This document shows positions 25,856 to 37,411 of a stretch of DNA of 64,000 nt, in pieces. The first letter of the stretch is position 1, and each line of letters opens with the position of its first letter. The DNA is taken from the NCBI GenBank assembly GCA_958295665.1, contig OY282558.1, positions 45,446,389-45,510,388 of the forward strand, in the 5' to 3' direction. This DNA comes from Tipula vernalis (Eukaryota > Arthropoda > Insecta > Diptera > Tipulidae). A model generated the notes under the pieces. The model made no database searches, was not told the origin of the DNA, and saw only the letters and a program-made list of their open reading frames with translations. A program made the position numbers and the translations under genes.

Positions 25856-26580
25856 TCCATTTTGTCTATAAAGGAGAATCAAAGAATTAAAGGCGTTTCT
25901 CTATTTATTTTGAGTTTCCATGTAGATAATGTTACTCCAGAGCTTAATCGCAAAGTTTCGCACTTCAAACTCAAGTCCAATTTTGGTACGGCTTTTTTTG
26001 AACGTCTATATCAACAATAATTTATCTATATCCACGTAATTCAAAAAGAAAAATAATTTCTCCCACATTAATCGTGCTCCTAGTTGCCCGCTATTTGATC
26101 TGAATTGGCTGTGCAAGTCTTGTGTTCATGAGTTGGCTGCTGTATACCGTTATTAGATGAGGAACGTTCATTGCAATTTTTAATTACTTTTTAAATTAAA
26201 TTTTAATTTTAAAATAAACTTACCGCTTTTTCATGTGATCGTAGGAATGGGATCAAACAATATTATCAATCAATTTATCCCTATACTAACTAAAAAGTAG
26301 TTTAATTTTCAAAAAAAAAAATAAAAAAAATACAAAATCATGCATTAAAAAATATATTATGTACTCGTCTCTCTTTGGATCACATAACACTAAACTTTCC
26401 GATGCGTGAGAATTTTTTCCTAAACCTTTCCTAAATAGCAAAAACTAATACTTAAGAATCATTTAGAATATGTATTAGTAAAGTATGTTATTTCACAAAA
26501 GCCAATCAAATTCAATTTGAAAAGATACCATACAATTTTGAATGTAAAAGATCACTACAGGTTTGTAATCAAAGGTTAAT

Positions 26581-27240
26581 GTTCAATAATTATATTACTA
26601 GACCATCTTCAATACATTGTCCAGAAATAAGACTAATTACTAAACGTAGACCGTGGTCTATAGTTGACTTATGTAAATACTGGAGAAATTTTATTAGAGC
26701 AAAAATGGTCATGACGGAAATCAGCCCAAGATTAAATTGAACGGCTAACCTTCAATGTTTGAAATTACTAAACCATCTAAAGTCACTTGTCCGGTAATGA
26801 AACTAAGAAGAAAATGTCGACCATGGTCCATTATTAACTTATACAAATATTGGGGACATTTTCTTGGAGCAAAGATGGTTAGATATGACGAAAATCAACC
26901 CAAGTTTAAATTGAACGGCTAACGTTCAATATTTGAATTTACTAAACCATTTTCAGTACCTTGCCCGGTAATGAACCTAAGAGCAAAATACATACATAAG
27001 TCAAGAATGGACCATGACTTACATTTTATTAGTAGTTTAATTTCCGGACAAACTACGGAAGATGGTTTAGTAAATTTAAATATTGAACGTTCGCTGTTCA
27101 ATTTAGGCTTGGGGTGATTTTCGTCATATGTAACCCTTTAGCTCCAAGAGAATATCTCCACTAATTGCAAAGTCAAGAAAGGACCATGGTTTACATTTTG
27201 TTCATAGTTTTATTTCCAGACATTGTTTTGCAGTTAATAG
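26581..27240. repeat. Direct and inverted ~175-bp repeats
   Basis: Forward units begin near 26581, 26750 and 26934. Each starts TTCAATRTTTGAAWTTACTAAACC and contains a TGTCCGGTAATGAAAC phrase, an ACCATGGTCC phrase and TTAAATTGAACGGCTAAC. From about 26997 the orientation flips: 26997-27088 and 27096-27240 are reverse-complement copies of the same unit (for example GGTTTAGTAAATTTAAATATTGAAC at 27064-27088). The arrangement can fold into a long imperfect hairpin. No coding capacity was recognised; the unit could be the terminal array of a foldback element or a satellite-derived snapback. Confidence 0.65.
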
Positions 27241-28506
27241 TATTTATAATTTAACACTGTATTATTATCTCTGATTTATATTCAATTTTTTATTTGATTG
27301 CTTTACTTACACATTAAAATGTTTTTAAAATTTAGGAATGTTTTAGAAAATAATTCACTATCGTAACTTTCCGCTATATTTACGCGAGACGAATGTAGAA
27401 TGATATAGCACGGATAGACAAAATCATACCAAAAAGAATCAAACCACAATTTTTACAAAGGTTTTCTATGGAGATAGACAAACAAGCCGGATTTCAACGA
27501 TAGAGACAAAACAAAGTATAACAAACGAAAAAATTGTAGGACATAGATAAATTTAAAAACAAAATATCTGCGAAACGGTTGCAGATAGCCAAATTTCGAT
27601 AGGAAATTTGAATTCTTCGTGATCGTTTTACCCTAACTCCATATATAACTCAATTTGACCAAAAATTGGACATAGACAGGAATAATCCTAAGACGACGAA
27701 ATGTATAGAATCTCTAATAGGGCCAAATTAGCATCTGGATTTAGCAAATGACGATGAAGAAGACGTTTAGGTATTATGACTGTTTATAATTTTTTCATTT
27801 ATTATTATTTTGTTAATTTTATTTTTTAACTTGTGCTAGAAAAGGGCATAAATCAACTTAAAATTGTATTTTTTTTATAAACTTCAAAAATACAAATGGC
27901 AAAAGGATACAAGCCATTAGAGCCTAAGTAATTATTATTTTATGAAATTCCCTTATAGTCACGCGGAAAGCCCGAAAAATTCTTTGCAAATTAAATCTAA
28001 CAGGCTTCATAAAAATTTGTTAGTTTCGACAAGGTGAATTAATTACTAAAAACTCGCTCTCCTGCAAACTAACAAAAATCGACTTATGCTATTATGGGTT
28101 TTGACCATAGATTTGTATTTAATATTTCTATATTGTAAGACAATTTAATCCAGAAAAATCAATCTTCTCATCAAGCGGCGGCGACTGTACTGATTGTACA
28201 ACAATTTACATTCTATACATACAGAATGTACTTGTGTAGGTTACATTAGCGAATTATACTAATACAGCCAAATTCAGCTCCATTCCTGTGTAAGCAAATT
28301 TTAACAATTAACATTTTTTTTTTGCTCTAGTTTGAATTAATTAATTATTTCGTGTAATTTCTAATATGCAACCAATTTTAATGTGTTTTACAGATAACAC
28401 GCAGAAGTTTTTAACTTTAGTCGTAATTTTTCAACAAAAATACCAACGACGTTCTAATGCGTCCTAATGCTAAATTAGACAACCGACTCGATTTCATCGG
28501 TTCAAT

Positions 28507-28522
28507 ATTTATTTATTTATTT
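28507..28522 (-). repeat. LINE 3' (TAAA)n tail
   Basis: On the minus strand the element ends TAAATAAATAAATAAAT, about 115 bp beyond the last ORF2 codon. A short simple repeat in place of poly-A is usual for CR1/Jockey-like 3' ends and fixes the 3' boundary. Confidence 0.6.
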
Positions 28523-28636
28523 ACAAAAAATCTATTCTACAGATAAAAAAAACAACTTAATGAATAGTAACTACATAGTATAATATAATAATTAAAATTT
28601 GTACAATACGGAATATATGTCAAAAATATTATAAAA

Positions 28637-31552
28637 TCAAAAATTGCAACTACGAATTTCGTACCGAAAGCATTTTCTCGATTTTTCAAAATGAAACAAA
28701 TGATAATAATCATTGAAAATTCTGGCCATTGAAGCCGTCGGTTCGTTATAGCCATAATTAGTTCTATGAAATTCGATAAATAGAAATTCCCTTTGCCGCA
28801 AACTTCTACCCGGCACATAAATGTTCCAGGCAGAAATAAGATTAGGGCATCTTATACGACCGTTCAAAGAATCCCCGACAAACATTGCTGACGTAATTTT
28901 TCGACGCTTCGCTAAAGTATCAATTCGAAGGCGTAGACACCGATTTTCATACCCTGGAAGATTACGCACTAGCTGCCACATAGGCTGATTACGATCTGAA
29001 AGATAACCAAGCTATCTGTAAATGTAAATGGCAAAACGTTTCTGAATTGATTCCAATCTTTTAATCTGTACTTCATGGTGAGGATACCAAACCACCGCCG
29101 CATATTCCAGGTGAGATCTAACTAGAGAAGTATATATACTAGCACATGAAAAAATATCAACAAACTCTTTTGTCATTCTAAAAATAAAACCCAACATAGA
29201 ATTGGCTTTTCATATTATTTTGCCTAGATGTAAAGCAAAAGTTAATTTTTGATCAAAGAATACACCTAAGTCAACAATTGAAGTTACTCTACAAAGTTCA
29301 TTACCCTCCAACTGATAATTGAAAACAATCGGATTGGATGTTCTATAGAACGACATGATGTTGCATTTATTAATATTGATCAACAATTTATTCGTAGAAC
29401 ACCAACGAGATAATGAATTAATTTCTGATTGAAATACTTCTGCGTCATTTAAAGATTGAATATGTTTAAAAATCTTCAAATCGTCTGCTAATAATAAGCA
29501 GTTACAAAATTTAAATATATTCGGAATGTCATTCACAAATAAAAGAAAAATGATTGGGCCCAAATGTGATCCCTGCGGAACCCCAGAATGGCAATATATA
29601 TAATCCGATTTGACTTGATTCAATAAAAAATATTGTCTTCTTCCCACCAGATAAGAACCAATCCATTTTAAAAAATTAGGGGCGACACCAATTTCTGAGA
29701 GCTTTTTTATAATGATTATATGGTCAATTGAATCAAAGGCTTAAGCAAAATCAAAGTAAATCGCATCAACCTGGGCGGCTTGTGACTCAAGTGATTCAAT
29801 AGCGAATTTAATAAATTGTAAAAGATTGGTATAGTCGTAGATTTTCCACTGGTGAAACCGTACTGAAAATCCGAGATAATTTCTTTTGTATGAAATGACA
29901 GATGTTTTGTCACAATTAACTCGAAAAGTTTTGGGATCGATGAAAGAATTGAGATTCCACGATAATTGGATACATCAGAGCGGTCCCCCTTTTTGTAAAT
30001 TGGAACAATATGTGACACTTTCCAAGCGGTTGGAAAATATCCGTTAACTAACGATTGGTTAAAAATAAAACATAACGGAGTTGCAATATATGATGCAAAA
30101 CATTTAAGTATTGACGAGGGAATACCGTCAGGCCCACATCCATCATTAAAATCCAAAAGGGGATTACATATATCATCTTCAGTTATAGATAAATAAGGAA
30201 TATTAAATTGACAATTACTGACAATAGGGTCATCAATAATAAGACTACTATTATCTTTATAAACCGATTGAAAGAAGCTTGCAAAACCTGTACATATTTC
30301 TGATACAGTGCAGAGCTGAACTCCATCATAATTCATAATCGACGGGAAGCCCGTTGTTTTGCGCTTATCATCCAAAATGATTTGGGGTTTTGTTTGATAT
30401 TAGCTTCGATCGTTTTTATGTATTGTAGATATTTAGTATGAAATTCGGATTTAAATTGATCCCGAAGATTGACAAAAATAGATTTGTTAGAGTCACAATC
30501 ATTGCAGTTCGAAGTCTGTAACAGGCTTTATTCTTACGGTTACGCAGATTAATCAAATCCGAATCAAACCATGGAGGGTAACTGTAGTTACGTTTCCTTT
30601 TCAAAGGTACGAAACGGTCAAAGGCTAGAAACAGCAAATCATTAAAACTTTTTACATCTACATCAATACCATTGTTAAGAAATAACTCATTCCAGCATAT
30701 GCATCGGAGAAACTCAGACATACCGTGGGAATCGCATGCTTTAAAATCATAAAACGAATCATCCACAGAAAATTCACGACATTTAGCATTAACGTTATTA
30801 ACATGAAATTCAATTTCGAGAGAATTATGATCTTTATCATTGTTCTTAAAAGATGTCAAAGATTCGTAAACTGACAAATATTCCGTATTATTAACAAAAA
30901 TTAGATCTAGAAACGATTTATTATCATTAGAATATAAATTAATTTGTTTAAGATTGAAACTAAATAATGCGTCTATTACCGCCGAGTCATTGATAGACAG
31001 AACATTAGAAGGTAATATATCTAATGATTCGGAATCAACCGACCAATTAATATTGGTTAAATTAAAATCGCCCAACACTACTATAGTATCATTACAATGA
31101 GACATATTAACTATTTCACTTATACAATCTATATGATTTAAATAAATATCGATAGAAGATCTAGGCGGTATATGTAGAACTATAAAATAAAATGTTTTTT
31201 TACAAATAAAAACTTTAACACATAAAAATTCAATTGTTACACAGCCCGGTACAATTATATACTCACAATGAAGTGATGAATGAACAGCTAAGGGTACACC
31301 ACCTCTCGTTTGTTTCGAGCTATTCAAAGGTGATCTGTCACTTCTAAAAACAACAAAATCATTTGGAAAGAATTCAGCGTTGTAAATTCCACAATGAAAT
31401 CCAGTTTCCACAATAGCATATAATTGGAAATGCATCGAATAAAATAAATTGCGGAATTCCATAGACTTCGATGACATTCCCCCAACATTGCGATAAAATA
31501 ATTTATAGAGTATGCAATTCGATTTTTGGCTGGGTTCTGTTATTGACTGCAT
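28637..31552 (-). pseudogene. LINE ORF2: endonuclease-reverse transcriptase, broken
   Basis: The ATG at 31552 opens a 378-codon stretch with AP-endonuclease motifs: NVGG (res. 22-25), ET (49-50), RGG (83-85), GDFN (161-164) and DHNSL (241-245). A frameshift near 30500 moves to the frame holding the first RT blocks (GCGPDGIPSSIL, IVPIYKKGDRSDVSNYRGIS, FQYGFTSGKSTT). A second shift near 29838 and a TAA inside motif A (YFDFA*AFDSIDH, ~29742) follow. The catalytic pair is present as LLADD in 29647-29210. A TGA at 29210 and a TAG at 29012 interrupt the thumb and C-terminal part (LVRSHLEYAAVVWYP; LPGYENRC ... FHRTNYG). The order is complete and the ends agree with the Jockey/CR1 clade. Confidence 0.85.
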
Positions 31553-32478
31553 GGAGGTCGTTGAAGTAAGGGAAAAAAATTATTGTTCTTATTTTGTTTC
31601 CTCTTATAAATCACAAATTCCTTTATGAATGAACCTGATGGCCATGAGCTAGGTTGAAGCAAGCTATCCACGCTAGATACCGGAACATTTATCCGAAACG
31701 AAGAAAAATTACGGTCTTCTTCATTGATTCGACGTGATAATATGCGCTTGCAACTAACATCCACAACACCAAACTTGTCTTTTAGATAGGATAAAACTTC
31801 CAGTTCAGAATCGTCTTTATGGAGTCTGGACACAAAAATGGTTTTCCGAGGTGTAACCACTTGGAGTGATGAAATCAAGTCACCGGTGCCGATAATAATT
31901 TGCCGCTGTTTCGAAATCGTCGAATGTTTAGATGAAATTACCCGTTCATGTTGAGAACTCGTTGTGTTACTAGATAGAGTCAGACGACCATCATTAGTCA
32001 TCATCGTCGATAATAAATTTGTATCCAGTTTAGTCTGAACTGGAGTTACGGTACCGCCATTATCATTACTTTTATTATTAATGTTTTTATGATTCACATT
32101 CGTATTATCATTAATTTTAATATTTTTATTATTACACATTTTATTTATAGAATTTGAAGTAACGGCGTTATGACAATTTTTGGTATTGTATAATTTTGAA
32201 CTCATGGACATTAAATCACTCTGAAGGTTATGAAAATTTGTATTAATAACATTAACAGATTCTGTTATTTTTGAAAATAACTTCATTTGGGATTTTAACA
32301 GGCCATCACAGTCGTCACAAATATATCGTAGATTTTTTAGCTGACAAATTAAATCAAAGGTCGTTTTGCTTTTGATTCCAAAACACTTAAAGTCAATTAC
32401 TTTATCACAAAGAACACAACAAAAATACTGTTCTTTTGAAGTAAGACCACATGCAAAACACTTCTTCTGAAAAAAAAC
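31540..32478 (-). CDS. LINE ORF1 protein, 5'-incomplete
   Basis: The uninterrupted frame runs from a junction at about 32478 to a stop at 31540. Its only ATG is at 32286. Residues upstream of that ATG are clearly coding: CFACGLTSKEQYFCCVLCDK and later CDDCDG form a Cys-rich zinc finger of the kind found at the N-terminus of insect LINE ORF1 proteins. An Asn/Lys/Ser-rich linker follows, then a folded domain (IFVSRLHKDDSELEVLSYL ... FRINVPVSSVDSLL ... SWPSGSFIKEF) typical of ORF1p. The protein binds element RNA in the retrotransposition particle. Its last 13 nt overlap the ORF2 start (ATG at 31552). Because the true start is missing, the 249-codon part from the internal ATG lacks the zinc finger. 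Confidence 0.7.
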   Translation of the reverse strand, partial: VFFQKKCFACGLTSKEQYFCCVLCDKVIDFKCFGIKSKTTFDLICQLKNLRYICDDCDGLLKSQMKLFSKITESVNVINTNFHNLQSDLMSMSSKLYNTKNCHNAVTSNSINKMCNNKNIKINDNTNVNHKNINNKSNDNGGTVTPVQTKLDTNLLSTMMTNDGRLTLSSNTTSSQHERVISSKHSTISKQRQIIIGTGDLISSLQVVTPRKTIFVSRLHKDDSELEVLSYLKDKFGVVDVSCKRILSRRINEEDRNFSSFRINVPVSSVDSLLQPSSWPSGSFIKEFVIYKRKQNKNNNFFPLLQRPPCSQ

Positions 32479-32699
32479 AATATGTAGACAATATCAGTTT
32501 AATAATAGAGCAATGAAGTTCTCATTTTATTTGATAACCTTCTTATGTCTGGCCTGAAAAGGTAAACTTACCCCTAAAACAATGTGCAAAAATACGTGAG
32601 AAACCAATGTCTAAATTCAATCAACCTTCAGTTCCCCACTAGCAAATTTATAACACAAATTTTTGTTTCTATTAAATTCTTCAAAACTCGAGTTGTTAA

Positions 32700-34150
32700 A
32701 CTTGAATTAACCGAAAACGATATAAAACAACAGAGTTTAAGTTTGTATAATATTTAAACTGTACGGAACCTATGTAATTGCGTACAGTAAATGCCAAATA
32801 ATATTAATCATCGCCAAAGTAGGAGGGGTCTTATTTGCACAAAATGCAAAAAAAAAAAAAAAATTAAATTAAAAACTGCAATAGCATTTCAGTTTCATTC
32901 TCGTATGTGTACAACATACACAAACTGCACCTAGTTAGTATAGTAAGTATACATAGTATACCGAATATAGTTTCATCTCTTATTTTATATAGTTTCCATC
33001 CATATATTGCAATTAAATTTTACATGCAACACAATAAAATATTAAATTTAATTAATAGTCCATCTCATTCGCACACACGAGAAAAAAAAACCAACTACAT
33101 TTGTGTATATAAAAGAACCGAACCAATATACTTATTAAATTTACTCAAATTATATTTTTACTTTTTTTTTGTGTAAAGTAGTATTTAAATATTTTTTGTT
33201 TTAGTAATATAACACAGTAGTAGTAATAGTATTACAAAACAAATATATATGGAGAGAGATGTTACTACTTTTACCTTGTTTAACCAGAAACAATCAAATA
33301 GCATAAAAAATGTCGCGTGACAGACCAACGATATAACGTAAATCTCGATTTTGTATGTTTAATATACATACCTATCTACTATGTATATACTTGCGCGTAT
33401 ATTAGAGGGGAAATGCAATTGTATTAGAAAAACTATTTTTGGGTTTTAAAAGTTTTACTTCTAAAATATAAATACACTAAAAATGATAAAAAAATGAGTA
33501 AATGAGATAAACATTTTTTTTTTGATATTATTTTATAGTTTTGTGTATTTAAATAAATATAAGATGACCATTTGTGATTGGTTGAAATCTGTTTTGTTTG
33601 TTTTTTATTTGTTAGTTTATGGATTAGATTATTGGTTGTGTGGCTTTAGTTTTTATTTTAACAACAAAACAAAAAAAAAAGTCTAAAAGAGATGAACAAT
33701 TATACATGGAGGAGAATAACACAACAACAATAGCAATATTGTATAAATAAATAGATAATTATTAAATTAATAAAAAATGTATAATTTTTTGTTTTCTCGA
33801 GAATTGGTAAATTAATGTGATAAAGTTGAGTTTTTGAGAAAAAAAAAAAAAGTTTAGCGATGAGGTAATAGTTGCTGTTAGGTATTGTTAATATCAAATA
33901 CGTGCATTCTTTTGCCAATGTAAATACTCGTTGTTATATTCCAGATTGTCTTACATTTTGTTTTGTTAATAAACTAAATAATTTATTTATTTTAGCATAA
34001 TGAAAACAATACGTATAAGCTGTAACGTTTTGTTAAACTTTTCTTTATACTTTATTAAAAGCTCTACATTAAACTGGACTACAGCAAATCTGTGCAACTT
34101 TTTCAGATTGACCGAATAGTTTTGTATCTTACTTATTAATTGTATGTTGG
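32700..34150. other. AT-rich block, no gene recognised
   Basis: The block has A/T runs, TATACATAGTATAC and ATATACATACC words and short open frames of low complexity on both strands (for example 32907-33176 plus). No TE motif is seen. Its composition matches the blocks at 1-3.3, 15.5-18 and 46.3-48.5 kb. Confidence 0.35.
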
Positions 34151-34197
34151 GTTAGATACTTATTCAAATTGTGACATGTATGTTTTATTATTTTTAA

Positions 34198-34569
34198 CAC
34201 AGGCCTGCAAAAAAATGGTTAATTTTTTTTTTTTTTTTTTTAGTGAATCCGAATCTGACCACATAATTGGCACTTGGAATAACTCAAGACCAAAAAGAAA
34301 TAGGACAACGGGGTCGTTTTTAGCGTATCAAAATCTACGAAAAACCATGTAAAAGAATTTCTAGTGTTTTTATAGACGTATATTTTAGTACGCCCGTTAT
34401 CAGATTTTCCCTAAATCTTTTTGGTCTTGAGTTATTTAAAGTGTGAAAGTACCAAAAACACGCTTTTTCACACTTTTAGGTTAGAATATCGTAAAAACCT
34501 GATGTTTTTAGAGAAATACCCTAAATTCTATGGCCAATGAGATATGACTGTACATCATGCAGGCCTGTG
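34198..34569. mobile_element. Tourist-like MITE, PIF/Harbinger type
   Basis: Perfect 12-bp ends, CACAGGCCTGCA (34198-34209) and its complement (34558-34569), are flanked on both sides by TAA (34195-34197 and 34570-34572). A 3-bp TNA duplication is the hallmark of PIF/Harbinger insertions. An inner inverted pair, AATAACTCAAGACCAAAAAG near 34278 against CTTTTTGGTCTTGAGTTATT near 34418, makes the 372-bp element fold back. It carries an A7/T18 stretch near 34210-34242 and no transposase. Confidence 0.75.
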
Positions 34570-34799
34570 TAATTGTATTGTCCACTGTGTATAACTATGG
34601 ACTTTGACATTTTATTTTGTTAGCGCGTTCACTTTCCCCGCGCGATCACTTCTTACAAAAGTCAGTTAAAATGTAGCCGGTTAGAGGCTTAACTAAGTTT
34701 CTCATGGGGTTGATTACAATGCTAGACATGATATTCCATATGCTGGCCTACAACTAGAACGATAATACATGATTTAAACTACAATCGGTAACGTTACAT

Positions 34800-35058
34800 A
34801 AAAATCGATTACAATCCGTATTATGCGTCTACGCCTATTTTAAGATTCGTAGACAATGAAAATATAGTTTCTGTTGTTGTTTTCCCTTTGTATCGAATTC
34901 CTAATTTCTGCGAAAAAATATCACGCTCATCGCTCATTTCCTTAGCGTAAATCACAAGGAACCAGGAGGACGAAATAATCCATTTTAAAATAGTGTCTTC
35001 GGTAGCAACTCGTCTTTGAGATAATATGTATGCCATCTTCTTCATTCTCCTATAGTCT
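34800..35058 (-). pseudogene. Older coding relic, part 2 (beyond the piggyBac insert)
   Basis: The minus-strand stretch reads RRVATEDTILKWIISSSWF and ALKEMSD-like residues with no stop over about 80 codons. If the piggyBac element at 35063-36906 and one TTAA are ignored, this segment follows on from the relic at 36911-37411. The combined product resembles an uncharacterised multi-copy animal protein family. I cannot name its function. Confidence 0.35.
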
Positions 35059-36910
35059 TTAACCTTCTCTCTGTATATTGGGGTCAAATTGACCCCAGTC
35101 GATTTTAAAATGAAAAAAGTACATTTCATATTATTTAAATGATACATGCCCTATAAGATAGCCACAACTAATATCTTATACACGCAATACAAAGAAAAGT
35201 GGGCCCAAATTACATGTAAATTTGGTAATTACGATAGTCTAAAAAATCAAAGCTCATTTCTGTGTACTGTTGTCAAAATGACCCCAAGTTATTTCTATGT
35301 ACTATTTTCTATATAAATCAAAGAATAACTTACTTTTTGAATCTGACCACATCTTTAAGAATGTATTGCATATGTCTGCGATGTTTTGTGCAATTTTTAG
35401 ACTGAGAGAGAAACTGCTCCGAACGATTGTTGAGCGATATTTCTGGTTTAGTTTGGTTTTGTAATTTAATGTGCTTACCAGTAAAAATAGTTAGCCTGAT
35501 TGTATATTATATAAATATAACTATAATTATAATGGCGTGGAAAAGACAAAAGTGCTATAAATTTTTCGATAAAGTTTCTATTCCTGAGGTGTAAGAACCG
35601 ATAAACGTTTGTCGTAAAAATAAAAAATGAATCCGAAAGTGGAGCGTAAATCTTCCAATTGTGACCAGAATATGCAACTTTCTACTACTGTGAGAAAGAG
35701 AAGGCTTGACGGTACAAAGAGCAAAAAATCTAACCACTCAGTTACTAGCTTTTCGAAAAATCATCCCAGAAATATTGGTGAATATTATCGTAGCTGAGAC
35801 TAATAGAAAAGCGCAGCAGTTTTATAAAATGAATAGTAAAACAACAGAAAAACACCGTGTTTGGTAAAAATGTTTGCTCTGATCGGCATTTTAACTTAAG
35901 CTGACATGGCGCTCAAAAGAACTGGGACGTGGGATTGGATGACCATTGATGGACAATTGGTTCTAACTCGAGGGAGATATTCTTCCCGACAGTACATACC
36001 ATCAAAACCAGAGAAGTATGGAATTAAAATATTCTGGCTTACTTTGATTAAAATGTTCTGGCTATGCGACGCAAGCGTGTTACCGATTGAACGCAGAATT
36101 GTATGTTGATGTAGATTGATAGTACATCGGATATCCGCACCGTACGTCAACAAAGGAAGAACAATTACTATGAACAACTTTTTCACTAGTTGTACTTCAG
36201 CCGTGCAACTTTTGCAGAAAAGAACTTCACTAATTGGAACAATTAGGCAAAATAAACTCGATCTTCCCAAAGAGTTTACTAGGAAAGCGGAATTAAAAAA
36301 AAAACGAGAACTAAAATCTTCAAAATTTTATTTTGATAACAACCTAACATTTGTGAGTTTTGCTATTATCAACTTTACCCAACGATAACGGAGTAGGCCG
36401 TGAAAGTGTGGGGGAAAACTCGGAAAGCATTCTAAAGAAAATCGTTTCTAAAAGAATTGGTTATGCAACTGGTGCAGGTCAACGTGTTGCAGCTGCTCAA
36501 AAATGTAAGGACAGCAATCGACCTAATATAGGTTATAAAATGTTACCAATAAGACGGGAATCAACAGGCGAACAAGTAACGGCTAAGACCATTACCAAGC
36601 GATGTAATGAGACATTTTGTCAAAACCAAGTCAAAATCCTATGCATAGAATACATCAAAGGATAAGAAATGGTTTCGGATGAAGATTAAGTGGTATCAGA
36701 TGGCTCATCTGGCTAAAACATAAATTTGAGTAATTAAAATTTAATTTTCTTGTGAATGTAATTATTTTACAATAAAAATATAAATTTGTAATAAAAAATA
36801 AACAATTTTTATTTACTTTCCCTAAGAAGTCTATGAAGATAACAATGGGGTCAAATTGACCCCTTTACACAGACAACGTGATAGGAAGCTATACACAGAG
36901 TGAAGGTTAA
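35059..36910 (+). mobile_element. piggyBac-type DNA transposon, degenerate
   Basis: The element is bounded by TTAA at 35059-35062 and 36907-36910, the strict target duplication of piggyBac elements. The ends are inverted: CCTTCTCTCTGTATA (35063-) against CCTTCACTCTGTGTATA read from 36906. Inside each end lies the same 17-bp palindrome, GGGGTCAAATTGACCCC (35080-35096 and 36845-36861), with a third, partial copy near 35270-35286. The interior holds a broken plus-strand transposase. At 1.84 kb between TTAA sites it is slightly short of an autonomous copy. Confidence 0.85.
35532..36665 (+). pseudogene. piggyBac transposase, frameshifted
   Basis: Recognisable pieces in order: an early segment ending PEILVNIIVAETNRKAQQFY (~35770-35830); MTIDGQLVLTRGRYSSRQY followed by PSKPEKYGIK and WLCDAS (35938-36080), where the usual E of the IDEQ motif reads G; GRTITMNNFFTS and SLIGTIRQNKLDLPKEF (36143-36280), the DDD core region around the last catalytic Asp, here changed to MNN from the usual DN; then LLSTLPND (36362-) and a basic C-terminus to 36665. 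Frames change at about 36105 and 36365, and the N-terminal part has several stops. The enzyme class performs seamless TTAA cut-and-paste; this copy cannot. Long minus-strand frames here are shadows. Confidence 0.8.
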
Positions 36911-37411
36911 TGGTCGCATAAGTGACTGCTCTATGCACATGTTCAAACAAAGCTCCACTGATACTTTCTCTACTAATCATTTCCTGCAGATATAAATGAG
37001 CAAATATTGCGAATAAATTATGTCTCACAGAATGGAAATATGGCAATATTTTTCGAACGGATTCCATATGCAGGTTTCAATTTTCAATCCTCTCAGCCAC
37101 AGTTTACCAATTCTATTTGTTCGTTTTAATACAATCAAATTGATTTCAAATCAGCTCTGCAGTTGCATACTATTTCCGAGTCAAGGTACATACCAAGTTC
37201 TAGAATTCATAACTAATTTCAGATCGACTGAATTATCCATCATTAAATCGAATAGCGCTGAAATGGTCAAAATATGATCTCGTAAAGCAAGCGAAAAAGC
37301 ATGTCCACTTATCATATGTTTGAGTGAATGATTTCCATAATTTGTTGTCCATAATTTTTCTATTTTTCTAGTGCTTTCTTTCATAAAATATCCAATTAAG
37401 CCAAGATTCAT
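36911..37411 (-). pseudogene. Older coding relic, part 1, split by piggyBac
   Basis: The minus strand reads MISGHAFSLALRDHILTISAL near 37300, then in another frame ILPYFHSVRHNLFAIFAHLYLQEM (about 36970-37050) and, after a further shift, CIEQSLMRPL immediately before the TTAA at 36907. These phrases match a repeated, uncharacterised animal protein family characterised by LPYF-x-xxGHNLYAKSAHLYLQ and IEQ-LMRSLK. Nothing in the window shows its biochemical role. It predates the piggyBac insertion, which sits exactly inside the LMR-LK phrase. Confidence 0.5.

Larger units (their letters stand above)
28507..32480 (-). mobile_element. Jockey/CR1-type non-LTR retrotransposon
   Basis: The copy reads on the minus strand: a zinc-finger plus ORF1 protein, an overlapping ORF2 with AP-endonuclease and reverse transcriptase, and a 3' end with a (TAAA)n tail (28507-28522). 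The 5' boundary is abrupt near 32478: the reading frame enters through T8-CAG and has a TGA a few codons upstream, with no start codon. That suggests 5' truncation or a spliced junction. No LTRs or target duplication were identified. ORF2 carries two frameshifts and three stops, so the copy cannot move itself. Confidence 0.85.

Noticed and set aside
35896..36270. 124-codon minus-strand open frame
   Set aside because: Shadow of the plus-strand piggyBac transposase core.
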